In this document: piece after piece, positions 47,719 to 57,598 of the stretch
Position numbering within the stretch: the first letter of the stretch is position 1
Layout of the letters: each line of letters begins with the position of its first letter
Assembly (NCBI GenBank): GCA_963775505.1
Contig: CAVZIL010000008.1
Coordinates: 186,001 to 250,000, forward strand
Source: JAIBJN01 sp963775505
Lineage (GTDB): Bacteria > Actinomycetota > Thermoleophilia > Gaiellales > Gaiellaceae
Direction of reading: 5' to 3'
DNA length: 64,000 bases
Made by a program: the position numbers and the translations under genes
The notes under the pieces: model-generated
What the model saw: only the letters and a program-made list of their open reading frames with translations
The model's database searches: none
What the model was told of the DNA's origin: nothing

Positions 47719-48305
47719 CCCGGGCGAGGAACGAGCGGCTCCCCCGTGAGCAGGCGATCGACCCCGCCCATGCCCCAGTGGCTGCGGCCGTCCTCGGCGA
47801 GCACCGAAGGAACGCCTCTGACCCCCGCCGCCTCGGCCTCCTGCCGGATCGCCTGGAGCCGCGAGCCGAGCTCGGGCGAGTAGGCGCCCCGGACCGCTTC
47901 CTGGGCGTCCAGCCCGGCGCGCTCCGCCGCCCGCGCGATTTCGGCGTCCGTGGCGATGTCCTCGCCCTCGCAGAAGAACGCCTCGTAGAGCGCGTGCTTG
48001 AACTCCCGCAGCCGCCCCTGCTCCTGGGCCCAGAGGCACGCGGCAAGCGGCAAGGTCGAGCGGGGCTGGTAGCGAGGGAGGTGGATCTCGAGCCCGCGTT
48101 CGAGCGCCCGGCCGTAGACCGTCTGGGTCCAGTCGGTACGAAGGTGGTCGCCGCGGACCTCGAGCAGCGGCTTCGGGGCGGGCCGGAGCTCGTACGGGAG
48201 CCAGTTCACCTCGATCTCGCCGCGATCCTCGGCGGCCTCGACGACGGGCGACTCCATGTACGAGTAGGGGCAGACGACGTCGTAGTAGAAGGCGATGCTC
48301 TGCAC
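47715..48305 (-). CDS. DsbA-family (FrnE / 2-hydroxychromene-2-carboxylate isomerase-like) protein
   Basis: 196 residues. 'IAFYYDVVCPYSYMESPVVEAAED' is the thioredoxin-like start, with C-P-Y-S in place of the redox C-x-x-C, so a thiol-disulfide role is unlikely and an isomerase or glutathione/mycothiol-dependent role more so. The helical insertion ('CLWAQEQGRLREFKHALYEAFFCEGEDIATDAEIARAAERAGLD') and the cis-Pro loop 'AAGVRGVPSVLAEDGRSHWGMGGVDRLL' are typical of the DsbA family. It has its own promoter, divergent from the nitrilase gene 27 bases away. Confidence 0.82.
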   Translation of the reverse strand: MQSIAFYYDVVCPYSYMESPVVEAAEDRGEIEVNWLPYELRPAPKPLLEVRGDHLRTDWTQTVYGRALERGLEIHLPRYQPRSTLPLAACLWAQEQGRLREFKHALYEAFFCEGEDIATDAEIARAAERAGLDAQEAVRGAYSPELGSRLQAIRQEAEAAGVRGVPSVLAEDGRSHWGMGGVDRLLTGEPLVPRPG

Positions 48306-48332
48306 GGCGCGAGCTTATATATTCGGTCGCGG

Positions 48333-49175
48333 ATGCTCTGCGGCGTGGCCCAGACGGAGCCGCGACTCGGCGAGCCGGAACGCAACGTCGAGTCGTGCCT
48401 CGCCCGGCTCGAGGAGGCGGCCTCCGCCGGATGCGATCTGGTCGTTTTCCCGGAGTGCGCGACGACCGGCTACATGTTCGCGAGCGAGGACGAGGCGCGA
48501 CGCTTCGCCGAGGAGATCCCCGGACCGAGCGTGCAGGCGCTCGTGGAAGCGTGCGCCCGGCACGGCCTTCACTGCGTCGCGGGCCTCCTGGAGCGAGACG
48601 GCGATCGTCTACGGAACACCGCCGTGCTCGTCGGGCCCGGCGGGCTCCTCGGCCGCTATCGCAAGACCCATCTGCCGTTCCTCGGCGTCGACCGCTTCGT
48701 CGTCCCCGGCGAGGAGCCGGCGGAGGTCTACGACACGCCGGCCGGCCGCCTCGGGATCGTCATCTGCTACGAGCTCCGATTTCCCGAGCCGACGCGGGTC
48801 CTCGCCCTGGGCGGTGCCGAGCTCGTCCTGCATCCCACCAACTGGCCGACCGCGGTGAGGCCGTTCGCCGACTTCCTGACGCGGGCCCGCGCGGCCGAGA
48901 ACCGCATCTTCCTGCTGACCGCGAACCGCGTCGGCGCCGAGGGAAGCGTCGAGTTCTTCGGGCGGAGTCAGGTCGTTGGTCCGCTCGGCGACCGTCTCGC
49001 CGAGGCCGGAGAGCACGCCGACGAGCTTGTGCTCGCGGAGATCGAGCCGGCGGAGGCGCGCGACAAGCACCGGGCGATCGTGCCCGGCGAGTACGAGGTT
49101 CATCTCTTCGACGACCGGCGGCCCGAGCTCTACGGCGCCCTCGTCGAGGAGTCGCGTCCCGTCCACGTCCACTAG
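48333..49175 (+). CDS. Carbon-nitrogen hydrolase (nitrilase superfamily)
   Basis: 280 residues. The Glu-Lys-Cys triad is visible: Glu in 'CDLVVFPECATTGYMF', Lys in 'GRYRKTHLPFLGVD', Cys in 'LGIVICYELRFPEPTRVLAL'. 'LHPTNWPTAVRPFADFLTRARAAENRIFLLTANRVGAEGSVEFFGRSQVVGPLGDRLAE' is the C-terminal conserved part. The family hydrolyses nitriles, N-carbamyl amines and amides; this sequence looks closer to the amidase and N-carbamoyl branches. It starts an operon with a cyclase and an M20 carbamoyl hydrolase. The ATG at 48333 fits the domain; upstream codons in frame are not protein-like. Confidence 0.88.
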   Translation: MLCGVAQTEPRLGEPERNVESCLARLEEAASAGCDLVVFPECATTGYMFASEDEARRFAEEIPGPSVQALVEACARHGLHCVAGLLERDGDRLRNTAVLVGPGGLLGRYRKTHLPFLGVDRFVVPGEEPAEVYDTPAGRLGIVICYELRFPEPTRVLALGGAELVLHPTNWPTAVRPFADFLTRARAAENRIFLLTANRVGAEGSVEFFGRSQVVGPLGDRLAEAGEHADELVLAEIEPAEARDKHRAIVPGEYEVHLFDDRRPELYGALVEESRPVHVH

Positions 49176-49189
49176 GAGGAGGTAGCGAG

Positions 49190-50152
49190 ATGGCAACGAC
49201 CGAAGAGAGTCTCACCTACGAGGCCATCCTGGAGAAGGGGGGTCTCAAGGTCTCGAAGAGCCCCTGGGGCGCCGAGGACGAGATCGGGCGCCTCAACTGG
49301 ATCACACCCGAATCGCAGAAGGAGATCCTCGAGCGTCTGGACGGCACGAAGGTCTTCGACCTCTCCGTCGACTACTTCATCGGCATGCCGTCTTGGTCCG
49401 CCGCCGGCGACCCGAAGTTCGACATCTGGATGACGCATACGCCGCAGGGATCGGTGAACGACAGCCTCTCGGGCGCGGGGCCCGAGGTGCACGAGAAGTA
49501 CAGCTACTGCGGCGACTCGATGGCCATGTACACGCACTGCGGGACGCACATCGACACGCTCAACCACCTCGGGTACTTCGGGTGCTTCTGGAACGGCTGG
49601 ACGGCGGAGAAGCACCTCGGCAGCCGTCACTGGACGGTTGGCGGAACCGACAAGTACCCGACGATCATCGCGCGCGGCGTCCTCCTCGACGTCGCCGGCC
49701 TCCACGGTGTCGACTGCCTGCCGGACAGCTACGAGATCACGCCGGACGATCTCCAGAAGGCGGCGCGCGAGCAGGGCGTCGAGCTGCGCCGCGGCGATGT
49801 CGTCTGCCTGCGCATGGGCCGCATGACGGCATGGCCGGACTACGACGGCTACCTGCTGAATCCGCCCGGGATCGGGCTCGCGGCGACGCGTTACCTCTGC
49901 GAGGAGACCGGGGCGATGTGCATCGCGGGCGACACGATCAGCCTCGAGGTCCTTCCCTCCGCTGACGAGGGCTTCCTGCCCGTGCACTGCTACATGTTCG
50001 CGACGGCGGGAGCCCAGATCATGGAGGTCGTCTGGATGGAGGAGATCGCGGCGGAGAAGCAATACGAGTTCGCGTTCATCGGCGGCCCGCTGAAGCTGAC
50101 CGGGGCGACCGGGGCTCCGTTCCGGCCGATCGCCGTGCCGCTGCGCGGATAG
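49190..50152 (+). CDS. Cyclase-family metal hydrolase (kynurenine formamidase-like)
   Basis: 320 residues with a GGAGGAGG ribosome site. The metal motif 'HCGTHIDTLNHLG' (H-x-G-T-H-x-D) is present, plus 'YSYCGDSMAMYTHCG' and 'GVLLDVAGLHGVDCLPDSYEITPDDLQKAAREQGVELRRGDVVCLRMG'. The 320-residue size and the 'GRLNWITPESQKEIL' opening match the larger cyclase subgroup rather than KynB (about 210). It hydrolyses N-formyl or lactone/imide bonds in related enzymes. Surrounded by a nitrilase and a carbamoyl hydrolase, it probably opens a ring or removes a formyl group in the same route. Confidence 0.87.
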   Translation: MATTEESLTYEAILEKGGLKVSKSPWGAEDEIGRLNWITPESQKEILERLDGTKVFDLSVDYFIGMPSWSAAGDPKFDIWMTHTPQGSVNDSLSGAGPEVHEKYSYCGDSMAMYTHCGTHIDTLNHLGYFGCFWNGWTAEKHLGSRHWTVGGTDKYPTIIARGVLLDVAGLHGVDCLPDSYEITPDDLQKAAREQGVELRRGDVVCLRMGRMTAWPDYDGYLLNPPGIGLAATRYLCEETGAMCIAGDTISLEVLPSADEGFLPVHCYMFATAGAQIMEVVWMEEIAAEKQYEFAFIGGPLKLTGATGAPFRPIAVPLRG

Positions 50153-50155
50153 GCC

Positions 50156-51418
50156 GTGGCAGCTTCCCTGCCGGCCGTCGACCGGGCCCGGAGCGCCGAG
50201 CGGATCGAGCGCGACATCGAGACCCTCGCGGGCCCGGACTACACGCGCTCCGAGGAGGCGATCCGGCGGTACGCCTACACGCCGGAGTACCGCGCGACGC
50301 TCGACTACTTCGTGCGCGAGCTCGAGGCGCTCGGCTTCGAGATCTCCTACGACCCGGTCGGCACGCTCGTGGCCCGGAACCGCCCGGCCGGGGAGCCCGC
50401 CTTCGGTCTCGGCTCGCACTGCGACTCCAACCGAAACGGCGGCAAGTACGACGGGACGATGGGCGTCGTCACCGCGCTCGAGGTCTGCCGGCTGAACGCG
50501 GAGCTCGGCCTCGACCTGCCGCTCCAGCTCATCTCGTTCCTCGAGGAGGAAGGGTCGGGCTTCGGGCAGATGCTGCTCGGGAGCCGGATCACCGCCCAAC
50601 GCGTCACCGACGAGGAGCTGAAAGAGCAGTTCCGGGCGATCGACGACGGGCGCAGCTTCTGGGAGCACGCGGAGGAGGCCGGCTACGAGCCGTCCCGCTG
50701 GCGCGAGTCGATCGGCATCCTCGACGGCCTCACGGGCTGGATCGAGCTTCACATCGAGCAGGCCCGCGTCCTCCAGGACACCGGGAACCGCCTGGGCATC
50801 GTCACGGCCATCGCCGGCTACATCCACGCCGACGTCGTCATCGAGGGCCGGGCCGACCACGCCGGGGCGACGCCCATGGACTTCCGGCTCGACGTCGCGC
50901 CCGTGGCTGCCCGGGTGGTCCTGGAGGTGGAGCGGCTCGCGCGCGAAGCGGGCGACGGGACCGTCGGGACGGTCGGCGAGCTCGGGCTTCAGCCGGGCAT
51001 CATCAACGTCGTGCCCGGCCGCGCGCGGCTCTCGCTCGACACGCGAGGGGTCGTCGAGGAAGGGTTCCAGGCGGTCGCCCGGGGTATCGAGTCGTTCGCG
51101 CAGGAGGCGGCCGCCGAGCGCGGCCTGACCGCGAGCTACAGCCAGCGGCAGACCCTACCGGTCACCCGCATGGACGAGCGCCTGGTGGCCGCGCTCGAGC
51201 AGGCTGCCGGCCAGACCGGCGAGCCGTTCAGGCTCATGCCCTCGGGAGCGGCTCACGACACGATGTGCGTCGCCGACCGCGTTCCGAGCGCCATGGTTTT
51301 CGTGCCGTGCCGCGACGGAATCAGCCATGCCCCCGAGGAGGAGGCGGATTCGGCCGACGCAGCTCTCGGCGCGCAGGTCATTCTCGCCGCGGTCAGCTCC
51401 CTGTACGCAGCTAGGTGA
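50156..51418 (+). CDS. M20-family N-carbamoyl-L-amino acid hydrolase / allantoate amidohydrolase-like
   Basis: 420 residues from GTG, three bases after the cyclase stop. The dimetal site is intact: 'GLGSHCDSNRNGGKYDGTMGVV' (His, Asp), 'LISFLEEEGSGFGQMLLGSR' (Glu-Glu) and 'WIELHIEQARVLQDTGNRLGIV' (His). 'ADHAGATPMDFRLDVAPVAARVVLEVERLAREAG' is the dimerisation-domain signature, and 'SGAAHDTMCVADRVPSAMVFVPCRDGISHAPEE' has the final His. It removes the carbamoyl group (or a ureido/allantoate amidine) from amino acids, giving ammonia and CO2. It is a natural end step after hydantoin ring opening. Confidence 0.9.
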   Translation: MAASLPAVDRARSAERIERDIETLAGPDYTRSEEAIRRYAYTPEYRATLDYFVRELEALGFEISYDPVGTLVARNRPAGEPAFGLGSHCDSNRNGGKYDGTMGVVTALEVCRLNAELGLDLPLQLISFLEEEGSGFGQMLLGSRITAQRVTDEELKEQFRAIDDGRSFWEHAEEAGYEPSRWRESIGILDGLTGWIELHIEQARVLQDTGNRLGIVTAIAGYIHADVVIEGRADHAGATPMDFRLDVAPVAARVVLEVERLAREAGDGTVGTVGELGLQPGIINVVPGRARLSLDTRGVVEEGFQAVARGIESFAQEAAAERGLTASYSQRQTLPVTRMDERLVAALEQAAGQTGEPFRLMPSGAAHDTMCVADRVPSAMVFVPCRDGISHAPEEEADSADAALGAQVILAAVSSLYAAR

Positions 51419-51824
51419 TCTTCTCCAGCGCCGCCCGCATCGCCTCGGGGATCGGGCGGGAACGCTCCGCGGCGCGGTCGACGTAGACGTGGACGAAATG
51501 GCCGTGGGCCGAGGACTCGTCGTCGTCGTTCCTGAAGATGCCGATCTCGTAGCGGACGCTGGAGGTTCCGATTCGCGCCACCCTGATCCCGGCCGTGACG
51601 CGGTCCGGAAACGCGATCGGCTTCTCGTACGAGCACGAGGTCTCGACGACGAACCCGACGGTGTCGCCCGCCCGGATGTCGAGGACGCCCTCGTCGATGA
51701 GGTACCGGTTCACCGCCGTGTCGAAGAACGAGTAGTAGACGACGTTGTTCACGTGGCCGTAGACGTCGTTGTCCATCCAGCGGGTCTCGACGGTCAGGAA
51801 GTGCTTGTAGTCGCTCCTCCGCAT
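51411..51824 (-). CDS. Acyl-CoA thioesterase, 4-hydroxybenzoyl-CoA thioesterase family
   Basis: 137 residues. 'YKHFLTVETRWMDNDVYGHVNNVVYYSFFDTAVNRYLIDEG' gives the hot-dog fold with the catalytic Asp-x-x-x-x-G-H-V-N-N motif. 'FVVETSCSYEKPIAFPDRVTAGIRVARIGTSSVRYEIGIF' follows. It hydrolyses acyl-CoA esters to free acids in the cytoplasm. It begins five bases after the broken alcohol-dehydrogenase gene stop, so the two were one operon. Its 3' end overlaps the convergent M20 gene stop by eight bases. Confidence 0.88.
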   Translation of the reverse strand: MRRSDYKHFLTVETRWMDNDVYGHVNNVVYYSFFDTAVNRYLIDEGVLDIRAGDTVGFVVETSCSYEKPIAFPDRVTAGIRVARIGTSSVRYEIGIFRNDDDESSAHGHFVHVYVDRAAERSRPIPEAMRAALEKIT

Positions 51825-51829
51825 CGAAA

Positions 51830-53122
51830 TCACCAGCACGTGAGCGAGTCTGAGAAGAGCTCGGCGAGGAGGTCGCGGTCGACGGGCACGGGCGCGTTGT
51901 CGAGCAGGCGTCTCTGGACGATCGTGCCCTCGGTGAGCGCCGCGACGTGGGACCGCTCGTAGCCCACGCCGGAGATCCCGTTCGGCATCCCGGTCGTCTT
52001 CATCATCTCGGCGATCCGGCCCGAGACCGCCTCCCCGGGCTCCGCGTCCCGAACGTCGCCGCCGAGCAGCTCGGCCGCGTCGAGGTGGCGCTCCGGAGAC
52101 GTCGCCGCAATCCGGCGGAAGACCGCGGGAGCATTGACGATGACCGACATGCCGTGCGGAACCATCGGCTCCTCCTGCGGGTAGCCGTCGGGGGAGAACG
52201 AGTCCACCAGCCCGGCAACCGCGTAGGACATCCCGTGGGGAACGTGGACGCCCGCGTTGCCGAACGCCATCCCGGCGAGGGTCGCCGCCCACATCATGTT
52301 CGTCGCGGGCCTCGCGATCCGACGAGTCCTGCACGGCCCGCACGAGATACCGGCCGCACAACCGCAGCGCCTCCCTGCAGCCGACGTCGCTCCACGGGTT
52401 CGCGCCCTGGCTCAGCGGTCGCGAGAGGGCATCCGTCCTGCTCCTCGCGGTGAACGGGCGCGCGGTGTAGGACTCGAGCGCGTGTGAGAGGACGTCGAAC
52501 CCGCTCGCCGCGACCACGGGGCCGGGGAGCGTCTCCGTCGTGTCGGGATCGATCAGCGCGCGCGTCGGGACCAGGTGCCGGTTCGCGATCCCGGTCTTGG
52601 CTTTCAGCGAGAGGAGATCGAAGATCGCGATCCCGGTGCACTCGCTGCCGGTGCCGGACGTGGTGGGACAGGCGAGGTGGGGCCGGAGCGGCCCGGGACC
52701 GGACGCCCTTCGCCGACCGGCGCGTTGACGTAGGTGAGGAGCTCCGCCGGGTGGGTGGCGTAGAGGTTCGCGGCCTTGGCCGTGTCGATGACCGAGCCTC
52801 CGCCGATCGAGACGAAGCCGTCGACCTTCGCGTCCACCGCGAACCGCGCCGCGGCCAGAAAGGATCGATCGGTCGGCTCGACCTTCACCTCGTCGTAGAG
52901 CGCGACGTCGACGTCCGCCGCCCGGAGCGAGGAGAGCGCGCGCTCGAACGGCTCGAGCGCCCCGACCCTCGGGTCCGTCAGGACGGCGACCCGCGAGAGC
53001 CCGAGCGCCTGTGCCCACGAGCCGACCTCCTCGAGCGCGCCGCGGCCGAACGTGATCGAGTTGCGATCCACCGAGAAGGCCGATTCCCGCCCCTCGAGCG
53101 GGACGTCGTGACAGCAGACCAT
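51830..53122 (-). pseudogene. Iron-containing alcohol dehydrogenase, hydroxyacid-oxoacid transhydrogenase-like, two frameshifts
   Basis: Three reading frames in series carry one conserved protein. From ATG at 53122: 'NSITFGRGALEEVGSWAQALGLSRVAVLTD' and 'DGFVSIGGGSVIDTAKAANLYAT' (NAD loop). After a shift near 52700: 'CPTTSGTGSECTGIAIFDLLSLKAKTGIA', 'ASGFDVLSHALESYTARPFTARSRT'. After another near 52300: 'WAATLAGMAFGNAGVHVPHGMSYAVAGL' with metal-binding His. Order and length match HOT-type enzymes that oxidise 4-hydroxybutyrate or similar with a 2-oxo acid. Nothing else is missing, so this may be a live gene damaged by sequence errors; as written it cannot make a full protein. Confidence 0.8.
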
Positions 53123-53180
53123 CGGGGCGCCGACACTACAGGATCGGGCAAGCAGCCCTTCCGCCCTAAGCTGCCACGCC

Positions 53181-53732
53181 ATGGGCGCCTCGATGTCTGC
53201 GCGAGCATTCGCGGGGTCCGCGCTGACAGTGGCGCGGCTCCTCGCGCGGCACAGGCTGGAATGGCCGCGCGACCGTGTCGGGGAGCGACTCCGGTTCGAG
53301 GACGGGACGACCTCGACCGTCTTCCGGGAGACGGTGCTGAGGGAGGTCAACGCGCGAGCCGGCGCTGCTCGTCGTTCAGTTCCGCCTCCGCCTGCTCGGC
53401 CGGAGTCCCCTGCCGCACAGGCTCTTCCGGGCCGAGTCGATCGCGAACACGCCCCTGTTCGCCGGCTTCCCGGGATTCCGCTCCAAGCTCTGGCTCTGTG
53501 ACGACTCGACCGGGGTCTACCGCGGGATCTACGAATGGGACGGCGCCGACCAGGCCGTGTTCTACGCCGAGACACTCTGCGCACGCTCCTCCGCCTGGTC
53601 TCGGTTCCGGGGACGGTCCGGTACCGGGTGGTCGCCGGCATCCGCAGAGACGATTTCCTGCGGGAGCCCAGCTCGGTGACGGCGTCGCGCCCGGCCGGCC
53701 CCACGGAAGCCTGGTGGCGGCTCCAGGCCTAG
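53181..53732 (+). pseudogene. Broken conserved hypothetical gene with two compensating frameshifts
   Basis: The N-terminal frame reads 'SARAFAGSALTVARLLARHRLEWPRDRVGERLRFEDGTTSTVFRETV'. After about 53352 the coherent protein continues in the next frame: 'REPALLVVQFRLRLLGRSPLPHRLFRAESIANTPLFAGFPGFRSKLWLCDDSTGVYRGIYEWDGADQAVFYAE'. After about 53575 it returns to the first frame: 'RTLLRLVSVPGTVRYRVVAGIRRDDFLREP'. I recognise the F-A-G-F-P-G-F-x-S-K-L-W and G-V-Y-R-G-x-Y-E-W-D pattern from uncharacterised actinobacterial proteins with a dimeric alpha-beta-barrel look; the function is unknown. Two nearby indels of opposite sign suggest sequence errors or decay. Confidence 0.6.
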
Positions 53733-53745
53733 CGAAGGCCTCCTG

Positions 53746-56700
53746 TCAGCCCACGCGTGCGTCCGCCTCGTCCAGGGCGGCCCGGGCCTCGGCGAGGTCC
53801 CTGCGTGTCGAGGCCGTCCGCGAACGTCCCGTAGACGGCGCGCAAGTCGTCGGTCCCGGCCGGTTTCCCGGCTGCCCGCCGCAGGCGAGTCAGCCTCGTC
53901 GCGGCTTGCAGCTGGGGCGTGCGAAGGCCCAGGTTCCGGGCAACCTCGAGCGCGCTCTGGAAGCGGGGCGCGGCGGCTTCGGGGTCGTCGAGGGCGACGA
54001 GCAGGTCTCCCTTGATCAAGGCGAACTCCGGGTAGAGGAAGTCGTCTCCGCTCGGTCATCTCGAGCGCCTCGTCGATCAGGGGCAGCCCCTCGATCCGGC
54101 CGGCCGCCGAGGGCCAAGCCCCGCGCCCGGACGGAGAGCAGGAGCGGCCAGAAGATCGGCGGCGTCGTCATCCCCTGGTACAGGGCGATGCCCCGATCCA
54201 TGCGGGCGAGGCCTTCCTCGGGCTGCCCCAGGCCGGTCATGGCGACGCCCTGGAGCGCCAGGCCGACGGCCTTCCAGATCTGGTAGTCGTGCTCCTCGGC
54301 GACCTCCAGCACTTCGCCGGCCCGCTGCTGCACGAGCTCCAGCTCGCGTCGCCAGAGGTCGAGGACGCCGACGTGGAAGAGGGTGTAGGCGAGCGTGACC
54401 GGGTGGTTCAGCTGCCTCGCCAGGTCCACGGCTCTCGCGGCCCGCTCGACCGCGGCCTCGGGATCGCCGCGCAGCCAGAGGAGAAGGGCCGAGGTCGTGT
54501 GGGCCACCACGCCCGAGCTCGGCCCGAGGCGAAAGGGGCCGGGCTGATGCCGGCCGGGGTCGAAGAGAGCCACGGCCCGATCGAGGTGGTCGAGGCCGGC
54601 CGCGATCTCGCCCTGGAAGGCGACGCTCGAGCCCACCACGAGATGTCCCTCCACCTGCAGGCCCGGCTCGTCCTGCCGCTCGGCGAGCTCGAGGAGCTCG
54701 CCGCCGACGGCCACGGCCTTGTCGAACTCGCCGCGGGAGAGGTGGAAGCTGGCGAGGCTGCGCAGCACCGAGAATCGTCGCGGCAGCTCTCCCGCCTCCT
54801 CCGCGAGCTCGAGCGCCCGGCCGTAGGCCTCCTCGACCTCCTGCGTGTAGCCGCGGATCGACATCAGGCCTCGGGCCAGGGTGGTCTGCAGGGTGATCTC
54901 TTCCCGGGCGCGAGCCGGCGTCGAGGGAACCGCGGCAAGCACGTCCAGCAGGTCGTTCGTGAGCTCGACGGTCGCGTGATACCAGCCGCGCGCTTCGTCG
55001 AGCACCCAGAGCCCTTCGAGAAGCTTCTCGAGCTGCTCGAGATCGCCGGCGGCGACCCAGTGCCGCCACGAGGTGAGCAGGTTGCCGAGCTCGGACGCGA
55101 GCTCGTCGAGCGCCTCCTCTCGCTCCGGTCCGTACAGGCGATCCCGCCGACCCTGGGCGAGGTCCGCGAAGTACTCCGCGTGCGCCCGTCGGGCCGAGCC
55201 CTCGAGCTCCGGCTCTTCCGCGAGCCGCTCCGCGGCGTATTCGCGGATGGTCTCGAGCATCGACAGCCGCTGCGCGCCGCGCGCCTCGACGCTGCGAACG
55301 AGGCTCTTGTCCACGATGGAGGTCAGCCGGTCGACGACGTCCAGGTCTCCGAGCGAGTCGATCCTGGCCGACGACCTCCTCGACCGCCTCGACCCGCGTT
55401 GGCGAGAAGACCGCCAGCAGCTGAAAGACGGCTCGCTCCTCCTCGTCGAGCAGCTCGTAGCTCCACTCGATCGTGCTTCGGAGGGTGCGCTGGCGGGCCG
55501 GCAGGTCACGTGGTCCCCGGCCGAGGAGCTCGAGGCGGCTCCGCAGCCGGTCTCTCAGCTCCTCGGGCGAGAACAGCTTCAGCCGCGCGGCCGCCAGCTC
55601 GATCGCGAGCGGCAAGCCGTCCAGGCGTGCGGTGATGTCCGCTACCGCGGCGGCGTTCTCGTCGGTCAGGACAAAGCTCGGCCGCGCTTCGCGGGCGCGC
55701 TCGAGGAACAGGCGGACGGCCTCGGACGCCGCGGCGGCCTCGGCCGAGATCTGGGCCGTGGCGACCGCGGGAAGGGAGAGCGGGGGGACGGCCAGGAGGT
55801 GCTCGCCGCGGACCCGGAGCGCCTCTCGGCTCGTCACCAGAACCTTGAGCTCGGCGCACCGCTGCAGCAGGTCCGCGAGACCCTCGGCTGCCTCCATGAC
55901 CTGTTCGAAGTTGTCGAGCAGGAGCAGCATCCGCTTCCCCTGGAGCCTCTCCGTCAGCACCTCGAACGGCTCCTCGTCGCCCGTCCCCCTCCAGCCGACC
56001 GCCCGAACGACGGCTTCGAACGCCGCGTCCGGGTCCCGAGCCGCCGAGAGGTCGACGAAGTAGACGCCGTCCTCGAAACGTTCGATCTCGTCGGCCGCCG
56101 CCTGGAGGGCGAGGCGAGTCTTCCCGATCCCGCCCGGGCCGGTCAGCGTCAGCAGCCGCACGCCGGCCGTGTCCAGGAGATCCCGGATCACGCTCAGCTG
56201 AGCCTCCCGGCCCAGGAACTCGGACGTCTGCGTCGGCAGGTTGTTCGGCCGGCGGCTCAGCGTCGCGAGCGGGGGGAAATCGCTTCCGAGCGCGGGATGG
56301 ACGAGCTGGAAGATGCGCTCCGGCTGGAAGAGGTCCTTCAGCCGGTGCTCGCCCAGGTCGCGGAGCCCTGCTCCCTCGGGCAAGCCGCTCCCCGGCCAGC
56401 TCGGCCACGAGCCCGGAGAGCAGGACCTGACCTCCGTGGGCCGCCGCCATGATCCGGGCCGCGCGGTTCACGGAAGGGCCGTAGAAATCGCCGGCCCGCG
56501 GCAGCGCCTCGCCGGCGTGCAGCCCCATGCGCACGCGCAACGGCCCGGTCTCGCCCCAGGGCTCCGCCTGCAGGGCGCGTTGCGCCTCGAGGCAGGCGCT
56601 CGTGCCGTCCGCGGCGGACGGGAAGACGGCCATCAGGCCGTCGCCCAGGACCTTGACGACGCGCCCGTCCGCGCCTTCCACGGCGTCACGGAGGATCGCG

Positions 56701-56817
56701 TCGTGACGCTCCACGGCCGCGCTCATGGCGTCGGGAAAGCGCTCCCACAGCCGCGTGCTCGATTCGAGATCGGTGAAGACGAACGTAAGTGTCTCGGGCG
56801 TGGGCTCACTCACCATG
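53746..56817 (-). pseudogene. Adenylate cyclase-NB-ARC-TPR regulator (AfsR/SARP-like), multiple frameshifts
   Basis: From ATG 56817 a class III cyclase domain is readable: 'ETLTFVFTDLESSTRLWERFPDAMSAAVERHDAILRD' and 'DGRVVKVLGDGLMAVFPSAADG' (metal Asp residues). After a shift near 56390, an NTPase domain follows: Walker A 'LLTLTGPGGIGKTRLALQAA', Walker B 'KRMLLLLDNFEQVMEAAEGL', 'LVTSREALRVRGEHLLAVPPLSLP'. After about 55370, TPR-like repeats ('LGNLLTSWRHWVAAGDLEQLEKLLEGLW' onward). Three more shifts occur near 54105, 54050 and 53805, ending 'AEARAALDEADARVG'. Five breaks in 3 kb: damaged gene or poor sequence. Whole forms act as signal-dependent regulators. Confidence 0.78.
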
Positions 56818-56926
56818 GCGCTGGACGCACGGATACCTCTCCGCGTCGGGATTCCAAAGCTACTGAAATCCCTGCCGAAGGGAGTGAACAGGAAAGTCGG
56901 CTCTAGCTGGCCTCCGACGTCGCCGA

Positions 56927-57598
56927 TCAGGTCGCGACGGGTTTCGGCGCGACATCGCCCTTCGCACGCTGGTCGTCGAGCGCCAGTCCGCCGCGAGCCC
57001 GCCGGCGCTCGATCAGCACGGCGGCGGCGGCGAAGCACGCGAGCCCGGCCGGGCCGATGGGCGGCGGGTGGACGGCGAAGATGGCGGAGGCGGCGAGGAG
57101 GATGGTTGTCGGCCAGCCGGCGCCGGCGCGTCGGAAGGCGAACGCTGCCGCCAGCATCGCCACCACCCAGCCGAAGAAGCCGAGGATGAGGGAGAAGGAG
57201 GCGGGATCGCCGACGATGGCGTTCTCGTTGTAGTCCTGAATCGCGTCGGCGACGACCGCCTGCTCCGAGGTGGGCAGTCCGTTGGCGTAGTCGACCAGGA
57301 GCCCGGTCCCAACCCCGACCGTCACCTCGTACGCGGTGTAGAAGACGAGGAAGAACACGAGCGCGATGCGGCTGACGGTTGCTGCTCGACTCTCGAGGCC
57401 GCGAAGGAGCAGGAAGACGGCAAGGCCCAGGAGCGGTATCAGGAGCAGCATGGCTGTGTGCACGAACAACCATGCGCCGGCGTCGTGGCGGACCCCTTCG
57501 TAGATGTCGTCGCCGCCGGCCGGATGCCACCACAGCACGACGGCGAGGGCCAGCGGGATCGCGACGAGGAACAGGCGGCGGAGGTAGACGAGTGTCAT
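56927..57598 (-). CDS. Small polytopic membrane protein, function unknown
   Basis: 223 residues. Six hydrophobic segments are visible, starting 'LVYLRRLFLVAIPLALAVVLWW' and 'GAWLFVHTAMLLLIPLLGLAVFLLL'. A conserved-looking loop 'DIYEGVRHDAGAWLFVH' lies between the first two, and a charged tail ends the protein. No family recognised. The ATG is inside the stop of the hydrolase gene (ATGA), so it is the last gene of the MMPL-hydrolase operon, probably an envelope component. Confidence 0.7.
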   Translation of the reverse strand: MTLVYLRRLFLVAIPLALAVVLWWHPAGGDDIYEGVRHDAGAWLFVHTAMLLLIPLLGLAVFLLLRGLESRAATVSRIALVFFLVFYTAYEVTVGVGTGLLVDYANGLPTSEQAVVADAIQDYNENAIVGDPASFSLILGFFGWVVAMLAAAFAFRRAGAGWPTTILLAASAIFAVHPPPIGPAGLACFAAAAVLIERRRARGGLALDDQRAKGDVAPKPVAT

